Source: Janthinobacterium agaricidamnosum NBRC 102515 = DSM 9628
GTDB lineage: Bacteria; Pseudomonadota; Gammaproteobacteria; Burkholderiales; Burkholderiaceae_D
NCBI RefSeq assembly: GCF_000723165.1
Contig: NZ_HG322949.1
Span: 994,207-1,011,988, forward strand
Reading direction: 5' to 3'
DNA length: 17,782 nucleotides
Position numbers and translations under genes: made by a program. This document shows, piece by piece, positions 6,807-14,369 of the stretch. The notes below the pieces were generated by a model. That model saw nothing but the letters and a program-made list of their open reading frames with translations, was not told where the DNA came from and searched no databases. Each line of letters begins with the position of its first letter. The stretch's first letter is position 1.

Positions 6807-8486
6807 GTGAACCAGAGTCTTGACACCCCGGTTATGCCGCGCGGCGCAATTGCCGCGCCCGATGTTTATAGTGCCGACGCCGCCCGCGCCATGCTTGCCC
6901 TGGGGGGCAACGCGGTCGATGCCGCCATTGCCGCGGCCTTCGTACTGGCAGTCACGTATCCCGAGGCCGGCAATATCGGCGGGAGCGGCTTCATGACGGT
7001 ATGGTTCGACGGAAAGCCGTATTTTCTCGACTATCGCGACACCGCGCCGGCGGTCGCGTCGCCATCGATGTTTCAAGACGCCGACGGCGCAGTACGGCCC
7101 GGCATGAGTGTCGTCGGCGCCATGGCGGTCGGCATCCCGGGGACGGTGATGGGCTTGTGGACGGCGCACCAGCGTTTTGGCAGCCTGGAGTGGGAATGCC
7201 TGCTGGAACCGGCGATACGTTACGCCGAGCAGGGTTTTGCTGTACATGCCCAACTGGTCGAGCGGCGCGACGTGATGCTGGATGACTTCGCGGAAACAAC
7301 CAACTTCACCAAATATTTTGGCGAACTTTCGGTGGACGCACCGTTTTGCCAGCCTGAATTGGGAGCGACGCTCAGGCGTATCGCTTGCGACGGCCCGCAG
7401 GATTTTTACCACGGCACCAGCGCCGAACTGTTGCTGGCGCAGATGGGCCGCAACGGCGGGGCCATGACGAAACAGGATCTGGCCGGCTACCGCGCCGTAT
7501 GGCGCGCGCCGTTGGTTGCCGCATGGCGCGATAAGCAGGTGGTGACAGCGCCGCCGCCGAGCTCGGGCGGGATTGGCCTGGTGCAGCACCTGATGATGAA
7601 AGAGGCGCTTGCCTCCGAGTTTGAAGGCGTCGCCCATAACTCCGCCCAGTACTTGCATCTGATCGCGGAAATCTCCAAGCGCGTGTTCGCCGATCGCGCC
7701 GAATATGTCGGCGACCCGGACTTCGCGGCGGTACCGGTGGAGCGCTTGCTGGACGCGGATTATCTGGCCCGCCGCGCAGCGGAAGTCGATCCGCACCGGC
7801 CGTCTGCGATGGCCAGCGTTGCGGCCGGGCTGGGGGAAAGCGATGAAACGACGCACTTCTCGATCGTGGACAGCTGGGGCAACGCGGTGTCCAACACGTT
7901 CACGCTGAACTCCAAATTCGGCAGTGGCGTGGTGGTCGAAGGCGGCGGCTTCCTGCTCAATAACGGCATGGATGACTTTTCCAGCAAGGCCGGCGTGCCG
8001 AACCGTTTCGGTCTGATGGGGGCCGTCGCGAATGCGATCGCGCCTGGCAAGCGGATGGTGTCGTCGATGGCGCCGACGCTGCTGGTCAAGGACGGGCGGG
8101 TCTGTCTCGTGATCGGTACGCCCGGGGGATCGCGCATCTTCACGTCGATTTTCCAGGTGATGAACAACTTGTTCGATTTCAAGATGCCGCTGGCGCAGGC
8201 AGTGGCGGCGATGCGCGCTCACCATCAGTTGCATCCGGAAAATACCATTTACTGGGAGCCGTATTGGCCGATCGCCGGGGTGCTTGCGGATCAACTCGAA
8301 GCCCGTGGATACCGGCTGGCATCGCGCTTCACCAACGGCGATATCCAGGTGATCCGGATCGATGGCCAACGGGTGGAGGCGGCTGCCGACCCGCGCGCGC
8401 GCGGCGTCGCCTTCACCTGCGATGCCGCAAGCCGTGCGGCGCCGGAGCTGCAGGACCGCGAGCCGTTGGCCGTTTTTTTGATGTAG
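6807..8486 (+). CDS. Gamma-glutamyltranspeptidase family Ntn-hydrolase, apparently cytoplasmic
   Basis: A 559-residue protein with the full GGT layout. The N-terminal large-subunit part has GGNAVDAAIAAAFVLAVTYPEAGNIGGSGFM and DYRDTAPA, which carries the gamma-glutamate-binding Arg. The self-cleavage site ETTHFSIVD has Thr348 as the predicted new N-terminal nucleophile. TLNSKFGSG, NNGMDDFS, MVSSMAP and GTPGGSRI match the E. coli positions that bind the glutamyl part (Asn411, Asp433, Ser462-463, Gly483-484, from memory), but Gln430 is Gly here. No signal peptide is present, unlike periplasmic GGTs. The GTG at 6807 has GAAAGAGA 7 nt upstream; an ATG at 6834 is a poorer alternative. The enzyme likely cleaves or transfers a gamma-glutamyl group of an intracellular substrate. 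A related acylase activity cannot be excluded. Confidence 0.9.
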   Translation: MNQSLDTPVMPRGAIAAPDVYSADAARAMLALGGNAVDAAIAAAFVLAVTYPEAGNIGGSGFMTVWFDGKPYFLDYRDTAPAVASPSMFQDADGAVRPGMSVVGAMAVGIPGTVMGLWTAHQRFGSLEWECLLEPAIRYAEQGFAVHAQLVERRDVMLDDFAETTNFTKYFGELSVDAPFCQPELGATLRRIACDGPQDFYHGTSAELLLAQMGRNGGAMTKQDLAGYRAVWRAPLVAAWRDKQVVTAPPPSSGGIGLVQHLMMKEALASEFEGVAHNSAQYLHLIAEISKRVFADRAEYVGDPDFAAVPVERLLDADYLARRAAEVDPHRPSAMASVAAGLGESDETTHFSIVDSWGNAVSNTFTLNSKFGSGVVVEGGGFLLNNGMDDFSSKAGVPNRFGLMGAVANAIAPGKRMVSSMAPTLLVKDGRVCLVIGTPGGSRIFTSIFQVMNNLFDFKMPLAQAVAAMRAHHQLHPENTIYWEPYWPIAGVLADQLEARGYRLASRFTNGDIQVIRIDGQRVEAAADPRARGVAFTCDAASRAAPELQDREPLAVFLM

Positions 8487-8498
8487 ACGGGCTGGCAC

Positions 8499-8529
8499 GG
8501 CAGCGCCAGTTCATGCGGGAGGCGCTGCC
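8499..8529 (+). promoter_or_regulatory. Perfect 9-bp hairpin between transpeptidase and aminotransferase genes
   Basis: GGCAGCGCC (8499-8507) and GGCGCTGCC (8521-8529) with a 13-nt loop lie 12 nt after the transpeptidase stop. No T run follows, so a strong terminator is unlikely; an mRNA processing or stabilising stem is possible. Confidence 0.45.
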
Positions 8530-8569
8530 GCACAGTCACTATTTCCTTCGATATTGTGAATGAGAAAAT

Positions 8570-9673
8570 ATGCACCAGACTATTAATTTTTCGCGCGGCG
8601 TGCCCGATCCGGCCTCGTTTCCGGTCGATGACATGAAAGTCATGGCGGACCGCGCGTTGTCCAAATATGGCGATCAATTGCTTCAGTACGGTCCTGCCAC
8701 GGGTTTTCTTCCGCTGCGGGAATTCATCGCCCGCTGGTTCGGCCGGCAGGTACCGGAAGTCATGGTCGGCAACGGCTCTCTCGAACTGTTCGGCTTTTTG
8801 TGCGAAGCCTGCCTGCGCCCCGGCGACGTGGTCTTTGTCGAAAGCCCGACCTACGACCGCGCCCTCACCATACTGCAGAAGCATGGCGTCGAGATTGTCG
8901 GCATCGATGTCGGCGTCGACGGCATCGATCTCGCCATGTTCGAGGCGGCGTTGCGCCGCCACACGCCGAAACTGGTTTATCTGATTCCCGATTTCCAGAA
9001 TCCCACGGGCATGTGCACGCCGCTGGCGGCGCGGCAGCAAATCGCCGACTGGTCGGCGCAGCACGATTTTCTGATCGTCGAAGATGGCCCGTATGGTTTT
9101 TTACGTTATACCGGCCGCGACATTCCGACCATGGTCAGCCTGGCGCCCGATCGTACGGTACACCTGAGCTCATTTACCAAATTAATCAGTCCCGGACTGC
9201 GCGTCGGTTTCATGCTGGGCAATCCGGCTATCATCGACGCAGTCAGCCGCGTGGCCGAGAGTTATTACATCACGCCTGGCTATTTTTCCCAGGGGGTCAT
9301 CGCCGAGTGGTGCAATGGCGGGCTGCTCGATGCTCAACTGACGAAGCTGCGCGGCCTGTATGCGCCGCGTCTTGCAGCACTGCTGGAGGCGCTCGACCGC
9401 CATTTGCCGGGCCGCCTCGTCGGGCGGCCCGAAGGGGGCTTCTTTGCCGCGATCACGCTGGATGCGGGGATGGACGAGGCGGAGCTGCTCGGCCTGGCGC
9501 GCGACGCTGGCGTGATTCTTTCATCCGGCAACGCGTTTTTCGTGCATGCCCCGTCTCACCGTTTCATCCGGCTGCCGTTCTGTGCCTTGCCGCCGGACGT
9601 CATCGAGGAGGGCGTCCGCCGCCTTGCCAGCATGGTCGCCGCGACGCAGGCGCGGCAGCCGTCATGGGCGTAG
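8570..9673 (+). CDS. PLP-dependent class I/II aminotransferase (LysN/AroH-like fold type I)
   Basis: A 367-residue protein with the fold-type-I aminotransferase marks in order: QYGPATGFLPLREFIARW, ESPTYDRAL, the DFQNPTG motif (Asn144), EDGPYGFLRY with Asp172 for the pyridine nitrogen, HLSSFTKLISPGLRVGF with Schiff-base Lys204, and a C-terminal RFIRLPFCALP whose Arg would bind the substrate carboxylate. It resembles the catalytic half of MocR regulators and the 2-aminoadipate/aromatic aminotransferase group, without the DNA-binding domain. The start ATG has only a weak upstream GAG. The last 10 nt overlap the HAD gene, so the two are probably translated together. Substrate unknown; use of an amino acid released by the transpeptidase is an inference from context. 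Confidence 0.9.
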   Translation: MHQTINFSRGVPDPASFPVDDMKVMADRALSKYGDQLLQYGPATGFLPLREFIARWFGRQVPEVMVGNGSLELFGFLCEACLRPGDVVFVESPTYDRALTILQKHGVEIVGIDVGVDGIDLAMFEAALRRHTPKLVYLIPDFQNPTGMCTPLAARQQIADWSAQHDFLIVEDGPYGFLRYTGRDIPTMVSLAPDRTVHLSSFTKLISPGLRVGFMLGNPAIIDAVSRVAESYYITPGYFSQGVIAEWCNGGLLDAQLTKLRGLYAPRLAALLEALDRHLPGRLVGRPEGGFFAAITLDAGMDEAELLGLARDAGVILSSGNAFFVHAPSHRFIRLPFCALPPDVIEEGVRRLASMVAATQARQPSWA

Positions 9674-10404
9674 CGGCGCGGCCCGGGGTGGCCGGCGCGG
9701 CGCCGTTGCCAACGCTGTTCTTCGACATCGACAATACCCTGTTCGATTACAGGGGGGCCGAGACTGCGGCGGCAATCGCGTTCCATGACGCCTACGCGGC
9801 GCGGCTGGCGCAAGACAAGGCCGCGTTTGTCCGCCAGTGGGCCGATCATGCGGAACGCTATTTTCAGCGTTACCTGGACGGTGAACTGACGTTGCTGCAA
9901 CAACGTCGGCTACGCATCATGCTGGCGTTCGGGTTCGACCAGACGGTCAGCGTGTCCGTGCTCGACCATCTGTTCGGGCGCTACCTCGCGTATTACGAAC
10001 AGAGCTGGCAATTATTTCCGGAGGTGCCGGCCGCACTGCAGCTGCTGCGAGAGTTTCCACTTGGCATCATTTCGAATGGCGATGCGACGCAACAACGCAA
10101 GAAATTGCAGGTGCTTGGCATCGCCTCGTTATTCCGCCATGTGGTGGTGTCCAGCGATCTCGGCATCAGCAAACCGGATTCGCGCATCTTTGCCGAAGCC
10201 GCGCGCCTGTCGGGCGGCACTGGCGGCCGCTGCATCTACATCGGCGACCAGCCCGACACCGATGTCCGGGCTGCCGCCAGCGCCGGCTGGCAAGCCTTCC
10301 TGGTCAATCGCGAGATGGTCGACGGAGCACCGCGGGCCTGCCTTCTCAGTGTAGCCCGGCGCATCTTGCAGGATCATGCCGCTGGCGCAGCCACGGTTTC
10401 ATGA
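9664..10404 (+). CDS. HAD-superfamily hydrolase (subfamily IA phosphatase-like)
   Basis: A 246-residue protein with all four HAD motifs: I, LFFDIDNTLFD with nucleophile Asp21 and acid/base Asp23; II, IISNGD with Ser137; III, ISKPDSRIF with Lys170; IV, YIGDQPDTDVRAA with Asp195. The helical cap between motifs I and II (about 30-120) fits the IA subfamily, as in YjjG or phosphoglycolate phosphatases. It probably removes phosphate from a small cytoplasmic metabolite. The ATG at 9664 lies within the end of the aminotransferase gene, and the stop overlaps a possible start of the next gene (ATGA at 10401-10404), showing tight translational coupling. The first 15 residues are a variable Ala/Pro-rich lead-in. 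Substrate cannot be inferred. Confidence 0.88.
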   Translation: MGVAARPGVAGAAPLPTLFFDIDNTLFDYRGAETAAAIAFHDAYAARLAQDKAAFVRQWADHAERYFQRYLDGELTLLQQRRLRIMLAFGFDQTVSVSVLDHLFGRYLAYYEQSWQLFPEVPAALQLLREFPLGIISNGDATQQRKKLQVLGIASLFRHVVVSSDLGISKPDSRIFAEAARLSGGTGGRCIYIGDQPDTDVRAAASAGWQAFLVNREMVDGAPRACLLSVARRILQDHAAGAATVS

Positions 10405-10454
10405 CTGCATCTTTTTACTTCACTTCAACAGACAAACACTTTGAGGATATACCT

Positions 10455-11369
10455 ATGGGAAACGAAAGCGAAGCGATATGCTGGGACCCGGCGCTGCGCC
10501 GCGACGACCGCGGCGAGAGCACAACCGAGCATGTGTTGCTCTTGAACTGTCCCAACGGACGCGGCATGGCGCACCAGGTCTCCTGCTTCCTGACGGAACA
10601 GGGCTGCCATATCAGCGATGCGGCGCAGCACAGCGATGCGCGGGCGCAGCGGCTGTTCATGCGGATTCGCTTCAGCAGCGGCGATCCGGCCGATGTGTCG
10701 GCACGCTTCGGCACCTTCGCCGCGCGCTTTCACATGGAATGGACCATGCACGATGCGCTGCGCCCGATCCGGGTAGTGGTGATGGTGTCGAAGTTCGGCC
10801 ATTGCCTGAACGACTTGCTGTTTCGTGCCAAGCACGGCTTGCTGGCGGTCGAGATCTGCGCCGTGGTCTCCAACCATACCGACTGCGCTGACCTGGCCGC
10901 CAGTTATCAGATTCCGTTTTTCCACTTTCCCGTGCAAGCGCCAGTCTCGGGCGCTACGGCCGGCCATGAAGAGCGGCTGATTGCGTTCCTGAATAACGCG
11001 GCGATTGACCTGGTTGTGCTTGCCAGGTATATGCAAGTGCTGTCGCCCGGATTATGTCGTCTGCTCAGCGGGCGGGTGGTGAATATTCATCACTCCTTTT
11101 TGCCCAGTTTCAAGGGCGCGAAACCCTATGGGCAGGCGTATGAACGCGGCGTCAAGTTGATCGGCGCCACCGCGCATTTCGTGACCGAGGACCTGGATGA
11201 AGGACCGATCATCGAGCAAGAGGTGATCCGGGTCGATCATACCCATGCTCCCGAACAGCTCAGCGCCTTGGGTACCGATACGGAATGCATCGTGCTCGCC
11301 CGCGCCATCAAATGGATCGCGGAATTCAGGGTCATCCTGGATGGCCGCAAAACGGTGATCTTCAACTGA
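10455..11369 (+). CDS. purU: Formyltetrahydrofolate deformylase (PurU-type; ACT plus formyltransferase domains)
   Basis: A 304-residue protein with an N-terminal ACT-like domain (about 25-100) and a formyltransferase domain (about 104-290). The catalytic Asn-His-Asp set is present: VVNIHHSFLPSFKGAKPY (Asn210, His212) and HFVTEDLDEGPIIEQ (Asp248). The strings LARYMQVLSP and AYERGVKLIGATAHFVTEDL are typical of PurU, which hydrolyses 10-formyl-THF to formate and THF. In the ACT domain the usual CPD(R/Q)xG loop reads CPNGRGM, so effector control may differ. The ATG at 10455 is chosen for its GAGGA 7 nt upstream; an in-frame ATG at 10401 overlapping the HAD stop would add 18 residues. Its place in this operon suggests formyl or one-carbon handling tied to the pathway, or transfer of formyl to an amine. 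Confidence 0.88.
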   Translation: MGNESEAICWDPALRRDDRGESTTEHVLLLNCPNGRGMAHQVSCFLTEQGCHISDAAQHSDARAQRLFMRIRFSSGDPADVSARFGTFAARFHMEWTMHDALRPIRVVVMVSKFGHCLNDLLFRAKHGLLAVEICAVVSNHTDCADLAASYQIPFFHFPVQAPVSGATAGHEERLIAFLNNAAIDLVVLARYMQVLSPGLCRLLSGRVVNIHHSFLPSFKGAKPYGQAYERGVKLIGATAHFVTEDLDEGPIIEQEVIRVDHTHAPEQLSALGTDTECIVLARAIKWIAEFRVILDGRKTVIFN

Positions 11370-11385
11370 TGCCTGAAGCGGCCAG

Positions 11386-11422
11386 GGCTCCGCTGCGCGA
11401 TGATGGACGGCGCAGCGGAGCC
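11386..11422. terminator. 13-bp-stem hairpin between convergent operons
   Basis: GGCTCCGCTGCGC (11386-11398) and GCGCAGCGGAGCC (11410-11422) pair perfectly around an 11-nt loop, between the ends of the plus-strand and minus-strand operons. No T run follows on either side, so it is an atypical bidirectional terminator or a barrier between opposing transcripts. Confidence 0.6.
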
Positions 11423-11446
11423 GAGGGAGCGAAGCGCTTTGACGTG

Positions 11447-12931
11447 TCAATTCTGCGCGACGTGTAAATGCATGGCCATGGCGTCGGGCGCGCCGTGGCG
11501 TTGCCGCGCAGGTGACGTTGGGCACTGTGCGCGCAGAAAATCGGACAGACGGATATTTCTTGCTGCCGCCACATTCAGGCGCAGGTAGGAGGCATAGTTG
11601 TCCTTGCCCGCATCGCATTCCGCCGCCGAAAAAATATTGCCTGGAGCAAGAAGGATTTTTTCCCTGTAGGCCGCGCGGACCAACGGCGCGATGGCGACGC
11701 CAGGGGCCAGTTCGGTCCAGAGAAACAAACCATCCGCCTGCGGGTCAACGTGCAGCCCGAGCCCGTCCAATGCCTTGATTGCAGCGACACGGGCCAGCCC
11801 GAGCCGCTGCGCCAGTCGCTCGGTATGTTTGCGATAGCGCCCGCCCTGCAGTAATTCCAGCACGATGGATTCGTCGATCCGGGAACAGTTTGATACGCTG
11901 TGAATTTTTGCTTCCAGCAAGCGTTCAGTCATGCCCGGGGCCGCGGCGACGAAGCCGACGCGTACCGCCGTGCCCATGGCCTTGCTGAACGAGCGATAAT
12001 AAATCACATGGTGCAGCCCCGCCAATTGCGCCAGCCTGGATGGCGTGCCCTGCGCCAAATCGCCGTAAGTGTCGTCTTCGGCGATCGTAAATTGAAAGCG
12101 CTCTGCCAGGCTGAGCAGGCGGTGGTTGTTGCTCAGGCTGCTGGTGAAGCCAGTCGGATTGTGCAACGCCGACTGGGTGAAGACGAGCTTGGGCACGGTA
12201 TGCGCGCAGACCCGTTCCAGCATCGCCACGTCGATCCCGTCGGGACCGCGCGGGATCGGAATGATCTTGACGCCTTCCTGGCGCAAACGGCTCAGCAGCA
12301 TCGGATAGGTGGGATTTTCGACGACGACACAATCGCCCCGTGTCAGCACGGCGCGGCAAATCAGGTCCAGCGCCTGGGTGGCGCCGGCAGTGGTGACGAT
12401 ATGCGCCGGATCCACAAAGATGTTTTCCTTGCCCAGGTATGCCGCCAAGGCTGCGCGCAGCGACGACAGCCCTTGGGCCGGAACGTTTGAATGCCGGTCG
12501 CCGAAGCTGCGCCATATTCTCGGCACCAGACTGTGGCTGTTGACGTCGGCGAGCCAACTGCGCGGTAATGCGCCGCTGCCGGCCGCGACCCAGTCTTCGT
12601 CGATCTCGGCGGCACTGCGCGTGAGCCAGATCGCATCGAGCTCCCCGCTTGCGCCGGTATTATCGTCGTCGCGCCTGGCGGCAGGCGCCCTTGGCTGGCT
12701 CCGGGCGACGAAAAAGCCGCTGGAGGCCTGGCTGACGACCAGGCCCAATGCGACCAGGCGATCATAAGCGATCACTGCCGTATAAGTGCTGACGCCGACG
12801 TTTTGCGCGAAACGCCTGATCGACGGCAAGCGCATCCCGGCACCCAGCACGCCTTGTTGAACAAACGTACTAAATTGTTCAACAATCTGATCAGTCAACG
12901 GTAATGCGGAACATCTATCTATGGTAATCAT
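11447..12931 (-). CDS. MocR-type transcriptional regulator (GntR winged helix plus aminotransferase-like domain)
   Basis: A 494-residue protein. Residues 10-75 form a GntR winged helix (LTDQIVEQFSTFV, GMRLPSIRRFAQNVGVS, TAVIAYDRLVALGLV, SSGFFV). After a linker, residues 125-470 are an aminotransferase fold with HNPTG (Asn258), AEDDTYGD and YYRSFSKAMGTAVRVGF carrying Lys317, so PLP binding is likely kept. MocR proteins sense PLP adducts of amines or amino acids and control neighbouring transport and metabolic genes. The start ATG has AAAGGA upstream. It follows the permease gene by 92 bp on the same strand and ends 78 bp from the end of the opposing operon. It is the best candidate regulator of both operons. 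The C-terminal 20 residues are variable. Confidence 0.92.
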   Translation of the reverse strand: MITIDRCSALPLTDQIVEQFSTFVQQGVLGAGMRLPSIRRFAQNVGVSTYTAVIAYDRLVALGLVVSQASSGFFVARSQPRAPAARRDDDNTGASGELDAIWLTRSAAEIDEDWVAAGSGALPRSWLADVNSHSLVPRIWRSFGDRHSNVPAQGLSSLRAALAAYLGKENIFVDPAHIVTTAGATQALDLICRAVLTRGDCVVVENPTYPMLLSRLRQEGVKIIPIPRGPDGIDVAMLERVCAHTVPKLVFTQSALHNPTGFTSSLSNNHRLLSLAERFQFTIAEDDTYGDLAQGTPSRLAQLAGLHHVIYYRSFSKAMGTAVRVGFVAAAPGMTERLLEAKIHSVSNCSRIDESIVLELLQGGRYRKHTERLAQRLGLARVAAIKALDGLGLHVDPQADGLFLWTELAPGVAIAPLVRAAYREKILLAPGNIFSAAECDAGKDNYASYLRLNVAAARNIRLSDFLRAQCPTSPARQRHGAPDAMAMHLHVAQN

Positions 12932-12965
12932 ACTTCGTATTCCTTTGAACTGATGGATAGGGCGC

Positions 12966-12994
12966 GCGCGGCCGGGTGATCCGGATGGCCGCGC
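12966..12994 (-). promoter_or_regulatory. 8-bp hairpin in the permease-MocR gap
   Basis: GCGCGGCC (12966-12973) and GGCCGCGC (12987-12994) pair around a 13-nt loop. In the 91-bp gap between the permease stop and the MocR start this could lower readthrough or mark a promoter region for the regulator. No T run follows on the minus strand. Confidence 0.35.
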
Positions 12995-13022
12995 CAGCGC
13001 CGGGTATGGCAGGGTCCGGCCA

Positions 13023-14354
13023 TTACGTCTCCATCGACAGCAGCGTCAGATAGACCGCCGTGAGCACGGCAAACACGATGCAATAACGGCCGTTGGATAT
13101 ATAGCTGGTTTGCCTTGTGGTTTTTTGCAAGCTGGTGGCCGCGAGCATGGCGCAGGTCGAGACAGGCGATAACAGGTTGGACATCACAAAGGTCGAAGTC
13201 CAGGCCAGGTATTGGATCGTCGTGTCGTGGAACATGGGCGGATTCATCAGCGGAAAGAAGAGCCCGAAGAGCACCAGCGGATGGAGGCCGGCGATCGTGA
13301 TGAGAGGAAAGACACCCAATAACAAGAAGAGCACGGTGGTCCGATCGGTCATCGCGAGCATCAGCGCCGCACCGAGGTGGGAGTGAAGATCCAGGGTTTG
13401 CACCGTAAAGATCAGCAAGCCCGAGGCGGCCAGCAGCAAGATCTCCGGCGTGATGCCGTCGACGCTACGCGCCACCTCGCTCTGCCGGCTTGGCAGGCCG
13501 GGTTTGCGGGTGAACAGCAGGCTCTCCGCCAAATAGCCGGCTATCATCGCCACTGCGATGGAAAGCGTGACATGGCCGGTCCAGTTCAGCGTCAGCAGCC
13601 CGCACAGGGCGACCACCGTGACCAGCGCCAATGGCTGGCGCAACGTGGTGCTGCTGCTGGCGCCGTTGCCGGCGCTGGTGTCGAGCTGTATCTGCGGCAG
13701 CATCGCCCCCAGCAACATCAGCACGGTGAGCGGCGCACCCAGCAGTGCAATACGGTTGGCCTGGAGTTGCGGAATGGCCGCCGCGACGGCGGCCGAGGCG
13801 ACCGTGGTCGGCAGGATATACATCGATGCGCACAGCGCCCGCACGGTGATGCCCGACAACGCCAGGCGGTTGTGCACTTTCCCTGCGAGCGCTGCGCAGA
13901 TGATGGAAATCGTGCCGAGACTGCCGACCACGCTCAGCCCTGCCGTGGCCAACGCGACCTTGGCGGAATTGCGCGGGCCTTCTTTGTGCCCCAGCAACGG
14001 CCGGCTGATCATTGCCGCCAGCCCCGATCGTACCAGGCTGTGGCGGAACAGCGCGATGCCGATCAAGAGCGCCATCACGGGGGCAAACCTGCTCATCGCG
14101 GCCAGCATTTGCATCAGGTTGGCTTGCGCGCCGAGCAGCGGCAGGCACACCAGGAAAATGCCCGTTGAATACCACAAGGTCGGTTTTTTTCGGCTCTCGG
14201 GACTCAGGTTCAGCACGATGGTGGCGCCCATCGCGACCAGTATCGCGGCCGGCAGCCCTTGTGGCAGTTGGGTCGAAAAGAACGTAGCGAGCGCCAGGAA
14301 CGACGCTGCGAACGCGACCGATACATATTTCTGTTTTTCGCTCAGTATTAGCAT
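13023..14354 (-). CDS. Polytopic inner-membrane permease, family uncertain
   Basis: A 443-residue, very hydrophobic protein with about 11-13 predicted membrane segments, for example YVSVAFAASFLALATFF, GLPAAILVAMGATIVL, FAPVMALLIGIALF, TVLFLLLGVFPLITIAG and YCIVFAVLTAVYLTLL. Repeated halves, each with a Gly/Ser/Pro-rich re-entrant-like stretch (VGSLGTISIICAAL; SNLLSPVSTCAMLAA), recall the ion-transporter superfamily (ArsB, CitMHS, DASS, GntP groups), but I cannot assign a family. The ATG at 14354 is chosen because AAGGA lies 7 nt upstream; an in-frame GTG at 14369 sits 1 nt inside the previous gene's stop region. The 15-bp gap to the hydrolase gene indicates an operon. It probably moves the substrate or product of this locus. 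Confidence 0.75.
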   Translation of the reverse strand: MLILSEKQKYVSVAFAASFLALATFFSTQLPQGLPAAILVAMGATIVLNLSPESRKKPTLWYSTGIFLVCLPLLGAQANLMQMLAAMSRFAPVMALLIGIALFRHSLVRSGLAAMISRPLLGHKEGPRNSAKVALATAGLSVVGSLGTISIICAALAGKVHNRLALSGITVRALCASMYILPTTVASAAVAAAIPQLQANRIALLGAPLTVLMLLGAMLPQIQLDTSAGNGASSSTTLRQPLALVTVVALCGLLTLNWTGHVTLSIAVAMIAGYLAESLLFTRKPGLPSRQSEVARSVDGITPEILLLAASGLLIFTVQTLDLHSHLGAALMLAMTDRTTVLFLLLGVFPLITIAGLHPLVLFGLFFPLMNPPMFHDTTIQYLAWTSTFVMSNLLSPVSTCAMLAATSLQKTTRQTSYISNGRYCIVFAVLTAVYLTLLSMET

Positions 14355-14369
14355 GATGCGTCCTTTCAC

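Noticed and set aside
6783..8498. A 571-residue open frame antisense to the GGT gene
   Set aside because: It mirrors the GGT gene in high-GC DNA. The sense strand has full GGT motifs; the antisense text has Arg/His-rich low-complexity composition.
10401..10454. Upstream ATG of PurU overlapping the HAD stop
   Set aside because: Possible through coupling, but the ATG at 10455 has a better ribosome site and the extra 18 residues are atypical. Kept only as an alternative.
4838..11369. Assignment to a named natural-product pathway such as 4-formylaminooxyvinylglycine
   Set aside because: A formyl-THF enzyme and an aminotransferase are shared, but GGT, DAO and the rest do not match what I recall of that cluster, and no marker enzyme is present.
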